A DNA stretch of 64,000 nt from Flavobacterium frigoris PS1. Lineage in GTDB: Bacteria > Bacteroidota > Bacteroidia > Flavobacteriales > Flavobacteriaceae. The first letter of the stretch is position 1. The number at the start of each line of letters is the position of its first letter. The stretch covers positions 186,001-250,000 of the forward strand of contig NZ_AHKF01000020.1 in the NCBI RefSeq assembly GCF_000252125.1. The letters run 5' to 3'. A model generated the notes under the pieces. It had not been told where the DNA came from and made no database searches. It saw only the letters and a list, made by a program, of their open reading frames with translations. The translations under genes were made by a program, and so were the position numbers. Below, piece by piece: positions 1 to 7,698 of this stretch.

Positions 1-549
1 AAACAAGCCATCTGTTTGTTTCATAATGTTATCTTTTGTAAAGCAAGTTACTTTTTTGCGATTTTGTTGTTTAGCATATTCAAAGGCATAACGAACAATT
101 TTCTCGCAGCCTGGTCTGCTTATTAGTTTTAGACACTGTACCACTTCATCTGTTTGTTGATGTTCAATACCAGCATACAAATCTTCTTCATTTTCTCGTA
201 CAATAACAATATCCATTACAGGATGCTTTGTACTTACAAAGGGATGCAAACTCTTGCAAGGTCTTACGTTTGAATACAGTCCAAGAAATTTGCGGGTGGT
301 AACGTTTAGGCTTTTGTACCCGCCTCCTTGTGGAGTAGTAATAGGGGCTTTTAAAAAGATTTTGTTTCGTCTGATGGTATCCCAAGATTCCGAGGCAATA
401 CCGTTAGAGTTGCCTGCGAGATATACTTTTTCGCCCACTTCTATTTCTTCTATTTCAATTTTAGCGCCTGCAGCTAAAATTATTTCTAAAGTGGCGTCCA
501 TTATCTCAGGACCTATTCCATCACCTTTAGCTACCGTAATTTTTGTCAT
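1..549 (-). CDS. icd: NADP-type isocitrate dehydrogenase, N-terminal part (runs off window)
   Basis: Encodes the first 183 residues of a protein whose C-terminus lies before base 1. It would convert isocitrate to 2-oxoglutarate in the TCA cycle, in the cytoplasm. The visible part opens with MTKITVAKGDGIGPEIM, the start of the isocitrate/isopropylmalate dehydrogenase fold. It then has the substrate-binding stretch RKFLGLYSNVRP and the strongly conserved IVRENEEDLYAGIEH, which favours isocitrate over isopropylmalate dehydrogenase. Family members of the Thermus/Rickettsia type are about 480 residues, so over half is missing. The ATG at 547-549 is the natural start because the glycine-rich motif follows at once. 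It is divergent from the LysR gene at 643, with 93 bases between them; control by that regulator is possible but only inferred from position. The cofactor cannot be read from this part. Confidence 0.9.
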   Translation of the reverse strand, partial: MTKITVAKGDGIGPEIMDATLEIILAAGAKIEIEEIEVGEKVYLAGNSNGIASESWDTIRRNKIFLKAPITTPQGGGYKSLNVTTRKFLGLYSNVRPCKSLHPFVSTKHPVMDIVIVRENEEDLYAGIEHQQTDEVVQCLKLISRPGCEKIVRYAFEYAKQQNRKKVTCFTKDNIMKQTDGLF

Positions 550-610
550 TTTGTACTTATTTTATATTTTACGGTGCAAAGTTGGTAATTCTAATTCATT
601 AGTTTTTATT

Positions 611-618
611 TATATTTG
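611..618 (+). promoter_or_regulatory. Candidate -7 element of the LysR gene
   Basis: TATATTTG matches the Bacteroidota -7 consensus TAnnTTTG. It lies 24 bases before the ATG of the LysR gene, leaving a short untranslated leader. No TTG sits at the usual 17-23 base spacing upstream, so only half of the promoter is supported. Confidence 0.4.
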
Positions 619-642
619 TAATGTAATCCATTAAAATTATTT

Positions 643-1566
643 ATGAAATATACCCTAAATCAATTGCAAATTTTTCTGAAAGTCGTTCAAACACAAAGTG
701 TAACAAGGGCTTCAGAAGAACTTCATTTAACCCAACCCGCTGTTTCTATTCAACTAAAAAATTTTCAAGAACAATTTGAAATACCACTAACAGAGGTACT
801 AGGCAGAAAAATATACATCACCGATTTTGGGAGAGAAATTGCAGAAGCGGCGGAAAATATTATCAACCAAGTATATGCTATTAATTACAAAACATTAGCT
901 TATAAAGGGCAGTTATCAGGACGATTGAAGATTTCAGTTGTTTCAACAGGGAAGTACATAATGCCTTATTTTCTAACTGATTTTATGAAACAAAATTCTG
1001 GTATTGAATTATTAATGGATGTTACTAATAAGAATAAAGTTGTAGAGAGTTTAGTCAATAATGAGGTAGATTTTGCACTAGTTTCAATCTTGCCTTCCTC
1101 ATTAAAGATTGAAAAGATGGATTTGCTTCAAAATAAATTATTCTTAGTAAATGATCAAAAAACAAAATTTAAAAAGGGAGTTACCATCACAGAAATATTT
1201 AATGATTTACCCTTGATTTTTAGAGAGAAAGGTTCAGGAACGAGACAAACAATGGAGAGTTTCATTGAACGTAATAATATTTCAGTCTTGAAGAAGATGG
1301 AATTAACATCTAATGAAGCGGTTAAGCAAGCCTTGTTAGCTGGTCTGGGATGTTCTATCATGCCATTGATTGGAATTAGAAGTGAATTACAAAGTAATGA
1401 ATTGCAAATAATCCCAATCAAAGGACTTCCTATTAGAACTACCTGGAGTTTAATTTGGCTCAAAGGCAAGAAACATTCCCCAGTTTCACTTGCTTTTTTA
1501 GAGTATTTAAAAAAAGAAAAAACACAAATCGTTCAGGATAAATTTAGTTGGTACGAGCAGTATTAA
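643..1566 (+). CDS. LysR-family transcriptional regulator
   Basis: A 307-residue DNA-binding regulator of normal LysR length. Residues 1-60 hold the winged helix-turn-helix, with the typical recognition segment TQPAVSIQLKNFQEQFEIPL and a preceding SVTRASEELHL helix. Residues about 90-295 form the periplasmic-binding-protein-like effector domain (LKISVVSTGKYIMP at its start). LysR proteins usually regulate a divergently transcribed neighbour; here that neighbour is isocitrate dehydrogenase. The N-terminal region and an effector domain beginning LSGRLKISVVSTGKY resemble the CbbR/RbcR branch, but the effector is unknown. There is no adjacent gene on the same strand, so it appears monocistronic. 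Family assignment is firm; target and ligand are inference. Confidence 0.9.
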   Translation: MKYTLNQLQIFLKVVQTQSVTRASEELHLTQPAVSIQLKNFQEQFEIPLTEVLGRKIYITDFGREIAEAAENIINQVYAINYKTLAYKGQLSGRLKISVVSTGKYIMPYFLTDFMKQNSGIELLMDVTNKNKVVESLVNNEVDFALVSILPSSLKIEKMDLLQNKLFLVNDQKTKFKKGVTITEIFNDLPLIFREKGSGTRQTMESFIERNNISVLKKMELTSNEAVKQALLAGLGCSIMPLIGIRSELQSNELQIIPIKGLPIRTTWSLIWLKGKKHSPVSLAFLEYLKKEKTQIVQDKFSWYEQY

Positions 1567-1701
1567 TAAACATACTTTTTGGGATGGCAGCCTAAAGTGG
1601 AGTGGAATTTTTAAAACTTTATTATCGCTTTAGGCTTAAAAAAAACAGATTTTGATAACTCTTTTAAAATGCTTACTCAAATCTAATAAAACCAGAAAAA
1701 A

Positions 1702-2220
1702 CTAAGTTATTTTTTTCTCCAATACCATAAATTCTAATTTTTCATCCGAAATCGGGATGTGGATGTCACTTACTGGGAACGCTTCTCGTACTCCCGTATC
1801 CTTATAACCATGACGCTTGTACCAAGCTATTAGCTCTTCTCTGACTGAAATTACTGTCATTACAATAATTTCCAAATTCAATGTTTGTGCATGAAATTCG
1901 GCTTCAGTTAATAATTTCTTTCCAATACCACTATTTTGTAATTCGGGAGAAGCAGTTAGCATGCCTAAATACAGTTTTGTTTCTTTTTTAATCAGCAATA
2001 CACAACCCACAATGTTATTTTCTTCAGTGAATTTTAGAATAGTATTTTTAGGGTCGGCGATAATCTCAGCTAATTCTTGTTCGTTTGTTCTACTACCGTC
2101 TAATAAGCTGGCTTCGGTAGTCCATCCTTTTTTAGAAGCTTCTCCTCGATAAGCTGTATTGATTAATAGGTTTAATGGGGAAATGTCATTTTGTGTTGCT
2201 TTTGTAATCATGGTATTCAC
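1702..2220 (-). CDS. GNAT-family N-acetyltransferase
   Basis: A 172-residue protein with the GNAT acetyl-CoA fold. Residues 5-60 match the N-terminal strand/helix region, and the acetyl-CoA pyrophosphate-binding loop is seen as LQNSGIGKKLL (about residues 94-104), matching the Q/RxxGxG/A motif A. YKRHGYKDTG (about 133-142) is the usual motif B ending. The substrate cannot be deduced. A start at M4 (ATG at 2209-2211) is equally possible because both Met codons lie just before the conserved core. It stands alone on the minus strand, downstream of the convergent LysR gene and separated from it by 135 bases. Confidence 0.85.
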   Translation of the reverse strand: MNTMITKATQNDISPLNLLINTAYRGEASKKGWTTEASLLDGSRTNEQELAEIIADPKNTILKFTEENNIVGCVLLIKKETKLYLGMLTASPELQNSGIGKKLLTEAEFHAQTLNLEIIVMTVISVREELIAWYKRHGYKDTGVREAFPVSDIHIPISDEKLEFMVLEKKIT

Positions 2221-2586
2221 TCTGTGCTAATTTTTTTTTAACACAAAGATAAAAATCGAACAGTAATATCAACTTTTTTTTTGCTTATCCTTGCGACAGC
2301 AATTAATTTTATAAAGCGCAGCGAGAGCAGCTTTGGGTCGGGCTTTTGGCTCAATCTTTGTTTTTTTAGAAAAAAAAGATATCGCTGCAAGCTCTTACGA
2401 ATAGGAATCACGTTAATTGAGGAATAAGTAAATGTTAATGAGGTTTTTAAGGGAGTCAATATGATTAAACTATAAATCTTGATTGTAAAGTTATAATATT
2501 GTTAGTCAGGTAGTTTGTCCTTTAAAAAAATATTTGGTTTACCTTTGAAGGAACGATAATTAATTATAATCTTAAAATAAATTATT
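2221..2586. other. Intergenic stretch with a coding-like patch
   Basis: There is no supported gene in these 366 bases. On the minus strand a 73-codon open frame (2238-2459) includes a basic patch reading SLQRYLFFLKKQRLSQKPD; it has no recognisable domain, no credible start context and low-complexity composition, so I treat it as a relic or an interspersed non-coding repeat. The rest is A+T-rich and presumably carries the promoter of the SYLF gene at 2587, but I cannot place it. Confidence 0.4.
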
Positions 2587-3126
2587 ATGAAAAAATTAAA
2601 TAGTATTGGGTTAATAATGATTAGTCTAATGCTGAGTTTAACTCCTATGTTTGCTCAGTCAAGTGCTAAGAAAACAAAAATTATAGAAGATAGCAAGATG
2701 GCTAAATCGGAATTTATTAAAAGTGATGCTTTAATGCAGAGCCTATTCGAAAAAGCGGTAGGATATGTTATTTTTCCGAATGTGGGTAAGGGAGGTTTAG
2801 GAATTGGAGCTGCAGCTGGTAACGGTGTTGTATATGAAGGAAATTCATTGATTGGTATGGCTAAGTTGTCGCAACTAAGTATTGGTTTTCAAGCCGGCGG
2901 GCAAGCGTATCGTGAGGTCATATTTTTTGAATCTAAAGCTGAGTTAGAGCGTTTCAAAGCAAGCCAATTTGAATTTGCAGCGCAAGCATCTGCCGTTGCA
3001 GTAACAGAGGGAGCTTCGGCAAATGTAAAATATGCTGATGGTGTTATGGTATTTACCATGCAAAAAGGGGGACTAATGTACGAGGCCTCGATAGGCGGAC
3101 AGAAATTTAGGTTTACCAGATTATAA
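2587..3126 (+). CDS. Secreted SYLF (Ysc84-like lipid-binding) domain protein
   Basis: A 179-residue protein with an N-terminal signal peptide (MKKLNSIGLIMISLMLSLTP, cleavage probably after MFAQ at about residue 24). The rest is one SYLF/DUF500 domain: the segment AVGYVIFPNVGKGGLGIGAA (about 57-76) is its hallmark glycine-rich lipid-binding region, followed by GVVYEGNSLIGM and a C-terminal GGLMYEASIGGQKF that is typical of the family. SYLF domains bind phosphoinositides in eukaryotes; the bacterial role is unknown, probably periplasmic or membrane-associated. No operon partner is evident: the next gene is on the opposite strand 474 bases away. Start choice follows from the signal peptide. Confidence 0.85.
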   Translation: MKKLNSIGLIMISLMLSLTPMFAQSSAKKTKIIEDSKMAKSEFIKSDALMQSLFEKAVGYVIFPNVGKGGLGIGAAAGNGVVYEGNSLIGMAKLSQLSIGFQAGGQAYREVIFFESKAELERFKASQFEFAAQASAVAVTEGASANVKYADGVMVFTMQKGGLMYEASIGGQKFRFTRL

Positions 3127-3600
3127 GGCTGTTTTTGCTAGTGAAATAACCTTTATTTACTGTTGTAATTTTATTTAGTAATCAATTCTTTTTCATCTGT
3201 ATTAGGATGTGTTTTTTATAAACATACTTCCAAGGCATGAAGAGAATCGGTATAATAATGCCCTAGAACACACAAGTCATCTTTTCGTCTCGTTAACCCT
3301 TGAGCGTGTGTGCAGACCATAATGGATAAGCTACAACGATAAACCAAAGTCCTTTGTTAAAAATCATGAAAAGACATTTTGAGGAATCTTTTTGAGTTCG
3401 CTTAACATAGCGCGGTTGTTAATGTTTTTCCATTAGGATACTTTTTGTATATCGCTATTTCAGGACGGGACATGATTTATAAAAAAAAGCTACTAACTTA
3501 TGAAGTCAGTAGCTTTTATTTACGCATGATAGTTTTAGAAATAAAAAAGGTATTTGCTATCACTACGAAAGGATTCAGTTTAACTGAACCAATATGTTTT
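3127..3600. other. Intergenic stretch with a short coding-like relic
   Basis: These 474 bases hold no gene I can support. On the minus strand 3216-3320 is an open frame of 34 codons (ATG at 3320) that reads GLTRRKDDLCVLGHYYTDSL near its end; without the ATG the frame stays open to about 3359. Its composition looks protein-like, yet no domain is recognised. A terminator for the minus-strand gene lies at 3485-3517. The 78-codon plus-strand frame at 3445-3681 crosses that hairpin and the 3' end of the YceI gene, and is not credible. Confidence 0.35.
3485..3517 (-). terminator. Intrinsic terminator of the YceI-like gene
   Basis: An inverted repeat, AAAAGCTACT with AGTAGCTTTT, separated by 13 bases. 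Read on the minus strand it is followed by a run of eight T. It lies 84 bases past the stop of the gene at 3601-4239. Confidence 0.75.
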
Positions 3601-4239
3601 TTAGTTTTTGTTCAACAAAACATCAGCATGAACTGCTACTTCGCTCCAGGTTTTACTCACACCATCTGCTCCGGTATGTAAAGCTTCACAGGCTTTATTG
3701 ATAGATGCTACAGCAGCTAAACCGTCCCAGTTTTCTAAATTCATTACTCCGTCAAAAGAAAGACTAGTGTCGCTGTTGTTAGTGACTTGCAAAGGAATGT
3801 TTGCTGTTTTTCCGTTTAGGGTTACATCAATAGAACAAGTGTTTTCTCCTACAACTTTAAACTCACCAGAAATAAGTTCGGTGTTTTTCATTACTCCAAA
3901 GAAGAATTTTAAAATCTTTGGGTCTCTGGTTCCTGTCGCGTCATTAGTGAACAAACTGCTTACCGGAATGCTGAATTTAGTGCCGTTTAATGCTTCAAAC
4001 GCTGTTTTTCCTTCTTCCGTATCCGTCAATGTTATTTCTTTAAAGATACCGCCAACGGCCGCTTTGTCAGTTGTTTTGTAGGCAGTAAAGCTCACTTTTG
4101 TCGAGTCATTGATTACGGTATAAGTTCCTTCAGTTGTTTGGCTTTCCGCAGTTTTATCTTCAGTACTTTTTTTAGAGTCTTTACAGCCAACAGCGGTAAA
4201 CAGAATCATTCCAAGAGCAATCAGTTTTAAATTTTTCAT
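3601..4239 (-). CDS. YceI-like lipoprotein
   Basis: A 212-residue lipoprotein. The signal sequence ends with the lipobox-like TAVGC, Cys19 being the likely lipid attachment site, and is followed by a charged linker (KDSKKSTEDKTAESQ). From about residue 40 the sequence TYTVINDSTKVSFTAYKTTD begins a YceI-like fold, a small lipocalin-like barrel that in characterised members binds isoprenoid lipids. Inside the domain are the stretch ISGEFKVVGENTCSIDVTL and a C-terminal segment naming a second cysteine. The match is to the divergent Bacteroidota branch, so lipid binding is inference. It would sit in the inner or outer membrane facing the periplasm. Transcribed alone, with a terminator at 3485-3517. 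Confidence 0.75.
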   Translation of the reverse strand: MKNLKLIALGMILFTAVGCKDSKKSTEDKTAESQTTEGTYTVINDSTKVSFTAYKTTDKAAVGGIFKEITLTDTEEGKTAFEALNGTKFSIPVSSLFTNDATGTRDPKILKFFFGVMKNTELISGEFKVVGENTCSIDVTLNGKTANIPLQVTNNSDTSLSFDGVMNLENWDGLAAVASINKACEALHTGADGVSKTWSEVAVHADVLLNKN

Positions 4240-4654
4240 TATACTATACTTTTTTTAATGTTTGATGTAAAATTAGACATTATAATAGGAACAGGGCAGA
4301 TATAGCGAATTAATGACTTGATATTTAATGTTAAATCTTACAAAAAAGAATGTTAACAACTGTTAATTTTTTAAGAATGCTTGATGTGTTGGATAGTCGA
4401 CGATATATGGTTTATTAGCGTTTGCTTTTGTAAAGGAGTGGGACGTCATAGCTAGCGTGGTAATTTGCAAATGGTCTATAGGAACGGGTACGAAGTCGGG
4501 AGACTTCGCCTTTACTTTGCAGTAGATAAAAAAACCGACTGAGTTTCCCTAGCCGATTTGGTGTACATGGATAATGAGTTCATTTATTTGTATTAGCAGG
4601 CAGACAACATTTGAGCAGTAGCTGCACTTTGTGCAGCTGAAGCTGACGCAATAG
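4240..4654. other. Intergenic stretch with coding-like relic and palindrome
   Basis: No intact gene. On the minus strand an open frame without an ATG runs 4415-4579 (54 codons and a stop) and reads SYRPFANYHASYDVPLLYKS near its end, with protein-like composition. It contains a perfect hairpin, GAAGTC-GGGA-GACTTC, at 4491-4508. The frame has no start codon, so it is either the tail of a decayed gene or a dispersed element that merely looks coding. Confidence 0.35.
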
Positions 4655-5027
4655 TTATTGGATCTTTAATATTTGGCGCCCTTTTTTTATGAATTCGTCA
4701 TATTTTGCAAGTATAGATTGAGCAAGTTTGTGAATACTATCAACTGCATTATTGAACCTTTCTGGTTGTTCCATTTCCCACTCCGATGGAACGCTTAATC
4801 TTTGATCTCCTTCCCTAAAAATATTAGGAAGCAAGAAAGAATTAAAGTCTCTAATATAATTTAATAATTCTTCTTTTAAAGATTCTAATTTGGGGTTAAA
4901 AAAAATCTAAACCTGGCCTTCGCATTTCAACTTCAATTAAATCGAATGGATGCAAAAGTTCATCTCTGAAACTATAACCCGAAAAATTGTTAGTACGTAG
5001 CCAATAGATGTTTTGAATGGTTAACAT
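4655..5027 (-). pseudogene. Frameshifted ORF of unknown function (about 123 residues if repaired)
   Basis: Reading from the ATG at 5025-5027 gives MLTIQNIYWLRTNNFSGYSF and continues about 43 codons to a TAA inside a run of eight A (plus-strand 4898-4905). Removing one base of that run restores an open frame of about 80 more codons, reading for example FLLPNIFREGDQRLSVPSEW and then LAQSILAKYDEFIKK, ending at 4655. Both halves have normal protein-like composition, so this is a real gene broken by one inserted base, or a base-calling error in a homopolymer. A second homopolymer at 4682-4688 may also be altered: one more base there would give an alternative, longer tail. In-frame codons before the ATG also look coding (KSNKIRNN) up to a stop at 5070-5072, so the piece may be the C-terminal remnant of a larger protein. 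No family is recognised. Confidence 0.55.
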
Positions 5028-5209
5028 GTTATTTCGGATTTTGTTGCTTTTAAGTGCGTTATTATGAACTTATCAAAATTATAAAATCGATGATTACAGT
5101 ACATTAGGTGCAAAAGAGGAGGTTCAGGAAAAAATAGTGGATAACTTGTATTTAATGGTCATAAAATGACTCCATTCCTAAAATAGAAACAGGAAAAATC
5201 ATTAAAAAA

Positions 5210-5239
5210 AAACGACTAAAAATCACTTCTCAGTCGTTT
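5210..5239 (-). terminator. Intrinsic terminator of the thr operon
   Basis: An inverted repeat, AAACGACT with AGTCGTTT and a 14-base loop, followed on the minus strand by a run of T. It lies 26 bases past the thrC stop, closing the thrABC operon. Confidence 0.85.
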
Positions 5240-5264
5240 GTATATTTAATTAGTGTTTTAAGAA

Positions 5265-6554
5265 TTACCCTAAAAACGCTTTAAACTCCTCGTAAGTTTT
5301 AATCTTAGTTCTTACTTTTTCTTTTCCTAATACACTTTCTATTTGTGCAGGAATAGGTAGCTTTACGTTTAATGTGGGTTCTACCGTATCTAAGAACTTT
5401 ATTGGATGCGCGGTTTCTAAGAAAACCCCAAGTGCATTGCTGTGATTTTCTAATTCTTTTTTCAATCCTAAGTAACCAATGGCTCCGTGCGGTTCTGCTA
5501 TATAGCCGTCTGTATTGTAAATGGTTTTCATGGCTACTAATGTCTCAGCATCTGAGAAAGTAAAAGAGGAAAAATCCTTTTTGAACTGCGCCAAATCATT
5601 CTGGTACATTTCCTGAATACGGACAAAATTACTTGGATTCCCTACATCCATCGCATTCGAAATCGTTGCTTTAGATGGTTTAGGATCGTAAAGTCCGTTT
5701 TCTAAGAAACGAGGTACCGTATCATTCACATTAGTTGAAGCAACAAAATGTTCCACAGGCAAGCCCATTTTCTTGGCGATAATTCCCGCACATATATTCC
5801 CAAAGTTTCCACTTGGACAAGAGAAAACTAAGGGTTTGTTTTGTTTTTTTAAGGCTTTATATGCAAAGAAGAAATAAAACATTTGTGGCAACCAGCGTGC
5901 AATATTAATTGAATTCGCTGAAGTCAGATTGTGATGTTTCAAACTCTCATCTAAGAATGCTTTTTTGACCATATCCTGGCAATCATCAAAAAAACCGTCT
6001 ACTTCAAGTGCTCTAATATTTTGTCCCAAAGTGGTCAATTGTCGTTCTTGAATGTCACTTACTTTTCCTGAAGGATAAAGGATAATCACTTCAACACCTC
6101 TTACACCAAGGAATCCACTAGCAACTGCGCCACCTGTATCTCCGGATGTCGCCACTAGAACTGTATTTCTGCTGTCTTTTTTGTCTTTGTTGAAATATCC
6201 CAAACAACGAGACATAAATCGCGCCCCTACATCCTTAAAAGCCATTGTAGGACCATGAAATAATTCAAGTGAGTAGATTCCTTTTTCGACTTCTACAACC
6301 GGGAAATCAAAGCAAAGTGTTTCGGCAATAATTTCTTTTAGTTTTTCTTCAGGAATTTCGTCACCGACAAACTGGCGAATTGCTTGAAAAGCAATTTCCT
6401 CCTTACTAAGACTTTCGATACTATCAAAAAAGGCTTGAGGCAACGGCGTTATCGTTTCCGGAAAATACAATCCTTTATCGCTTGCTAATCCTTGTATTAC
6501 CGCTTCTTGAAAAGAAACTTTTGGGGCGTTATGGTTTAAACTGTAGTATTTCAT
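5265..6554 (-). CDS. thrC: Threonine synthase
   Basis: A 429-residue PLP enzyme that turns O-phosphohomoserine into threonine, the last step of threonine synthesis. The PLP lysine is Lys107 in the motif HGPTMAFKDVGARF. ATSGDTGGAVASGF is the phosphate-binding loop, and CPSGNFGNICAG matches the family pattern. The length agrees with the bacterial long form. The N-terminus MKYYSLNHNAPKVSF supports the annotated ATG. It is the last gene of thrA-thrB-thrC on the minus strand; the gap to thrB is 117 bases, long for an operon but with no terminator. The Thr-rich leader upstream of thrA probably controls it with the rest. Identification is firm. Confidence 0.97.
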   Translation of the reverse strand: MKYYSLNHNAPKVSFQEAVIQGLASDKGLYFPETITPLPQAFFDSIESLSKEEIAFQAIRQFVGDEIPEEKLKEIIAETLCFDFPVVEVEKGIYSLELFHGPTMAFKDVGARFMSRCLGYFNKDKKDSRNTVLVATSGDTGGAVASGFLGVRGVEVIILYPSGKVSDIQERQLTTLGQNIRALEVDGFFDDCQDMVKKAFLDESLKHHNLTSANSINIARWLPQMFYFFFAYKALKKQNKPLVFSCPSGNFGNICAGIIAKKMGLPVEHFVASTNVNDTVPRFLENGLYDPKPSKATISNAMDVGNPSNFVRIQEMYQNDLAQFKKDFSSFTFSDAETLVAMKTIYNTDGYIAEPHGAIGYLGLKKELENHSNALGVFLETAHPIKFLDTVEPTLNVKLPIPAQIESVLGKEKVRTKIKTYEEFKAFLG

Positions 6555-6671
6555 TGTAACTCTTATTTTCTTAAATCTTTTGCTGAAGATTCACAGATTA
6601 AAAATAATTTTTAAAAATCAGTGAATCTGCGGCCGTTGTTTCACTGATACATGTTGGTATTCGACTCGGAA

Positions 6672-7592
6672 TTATAAAATTCTTACGCCATCAGGATTCA
6701 CTTTTGAAACGTGAATCTCGTACGGCAATTTCATTTCGTCATAAACAGCACTCATGGCTTTAGCGATTTGCTTTGCAGTTGCTTCCCCTTTGCTTAAAGC
6801 AAAAATAGATGGCCCAGATCCTGATATTCCAGAACCCAAAGCACCATTTCCTAAAGCCGTTCGTTTAATTAAATCAAATCCAGGAATCAGCACACTTCGT
6901 ATTGGTTCCACAATTTCATCATGAAGTGATCGACCTATTAAGTCGTAATCTTTGGTATATAAACCAGCAATCAATCCGCCTACATTTCCCCATTGCATAA
7001 TGGCGCTTTTTAAAGAAACCGTTTGCTTTAATACGGAGCGCGCATCGGATGTTTTCAACTCAATTTGTGGATGAACCACCGTCGCATACAATTCAGAAGG
7101 ACTTTCGATTTTTATAATATCTAGCGGACTGTAACTTCTCACTAATGTAAATCCGCCTAATAGGGCAGGGGCCACATTGTCAGCATGAGCGTTTCCGCAA
7201 GCTAGTTTTTCTCCTTGCATAGCAAAGGGAACCAAATCTTTAATTTCGAAAGGTCTTCCCAGCAATTCATTGATTCCAAAAACAGCACCTGCTGAACTGG
7301 CAGCGCTACTCCCAATTCCGCTTCCGGCTTTGATGTTTTTGTAGATTTCGATATCAAATCCCGCATCTGAATTTAACGCTTCTAACATCGCCAAAGCCGC
7401 TACTCCGGCTACGTTTTTCTCGGTTTCAAGAGGCAAGTCGGCACCAACTAATTTAGTGATGCGAATTCCTTTTTTGTCTGATTTTCGGATAACCATTTCA
7501 TCCCCAACATTGTCTAAACACAATCCGAGGACATCAAATCCACAAGATAGATTGGCGATGGTTGCAGGGCAAAATATTTTTATTTCATTCAT
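6672..7592 (-). CDS. thrB: Homoserine kinase
   Basis: A 306-residue GHMP-family kinase that phosphorylates homoserine at the expense of ATP, supplying threonine synthase. The ATP loop is GSGIGSSAASSAGAVFG (about residues 84-100), and a second conserved glycine-rich motif is seen at GALGSGISGSGPSIFA. An upstream in-frame ATG at 7635-7637 would add 15 residues with no homology; I prefer the ATG at 7590-7592 because it is followed directly by MNEIKIFCPATIANLSCGFD, the usual family start, and gives the standard length. The 106-base gap to thrA holds short inverted copies of AGTCATAAAGT / ACTTTATGACT (about 7611-7695), which could form a hairpin in the mRNA. Middle gene of the thr operon. Confidence 0.96.
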   Translation of the reverse strand: MNEIKIFCPATIANLSCGFDVLGLCLDNVGDEMVIRKSDKKGIRITKLVGADLPLETEKNVAGVAALAMLEALNSDAGFDIEIYKNIKAGSGIGSSAASSAGAVFGINELLGRPFEIKDLVPFAMQGEKLACGNAHADNVAPALLGGFTLVRSYSPLDIIKIESPSELYATVVHPQIELKTSDARSVLKQTVSLKSAIMQWGNVGGLIAGLYTKDYDLIGRSLHDEIVEPIRSVLIPGFDLIKRTALGNGALGSGISGSGPSIFALSKGEATAKQIAKAMSAVYDEMKLPYEIHVSKVNPDGVRIL

Positions 7593-7610
7593 GTTATGAG
7601 TCTTAAAGTC

Positions 7611-7695
7611 TAAAGTCATAAAGTGGCAAAGTCGCATAAATTGTCTAAAAGTTCCGATTTTATCGTTCGGGCTTTACGACATTCGACTTTATGAC
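7611..7695. repeat. Inverted repeat between thrA and thrB
   Basis: AAAGTCATAAAGT near 7611-7624 is mirrored by ACTTTATGACT near 7685-7695, with related AAAGTC words between. In thrA-thrB mRNA this could fold into a long stem; it has no following T-run, so a terminator is unlikely. An mRNA-stability or processing role is only inference. Confidence 0.35.
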
Positions 7696-7698
7696 TAA

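Noticed and set aside
3445..3681. A 78-codon plus-strand ORF
   Set aside because: It crosses the YceI terminator hairpin and the antisense of that gene's end.
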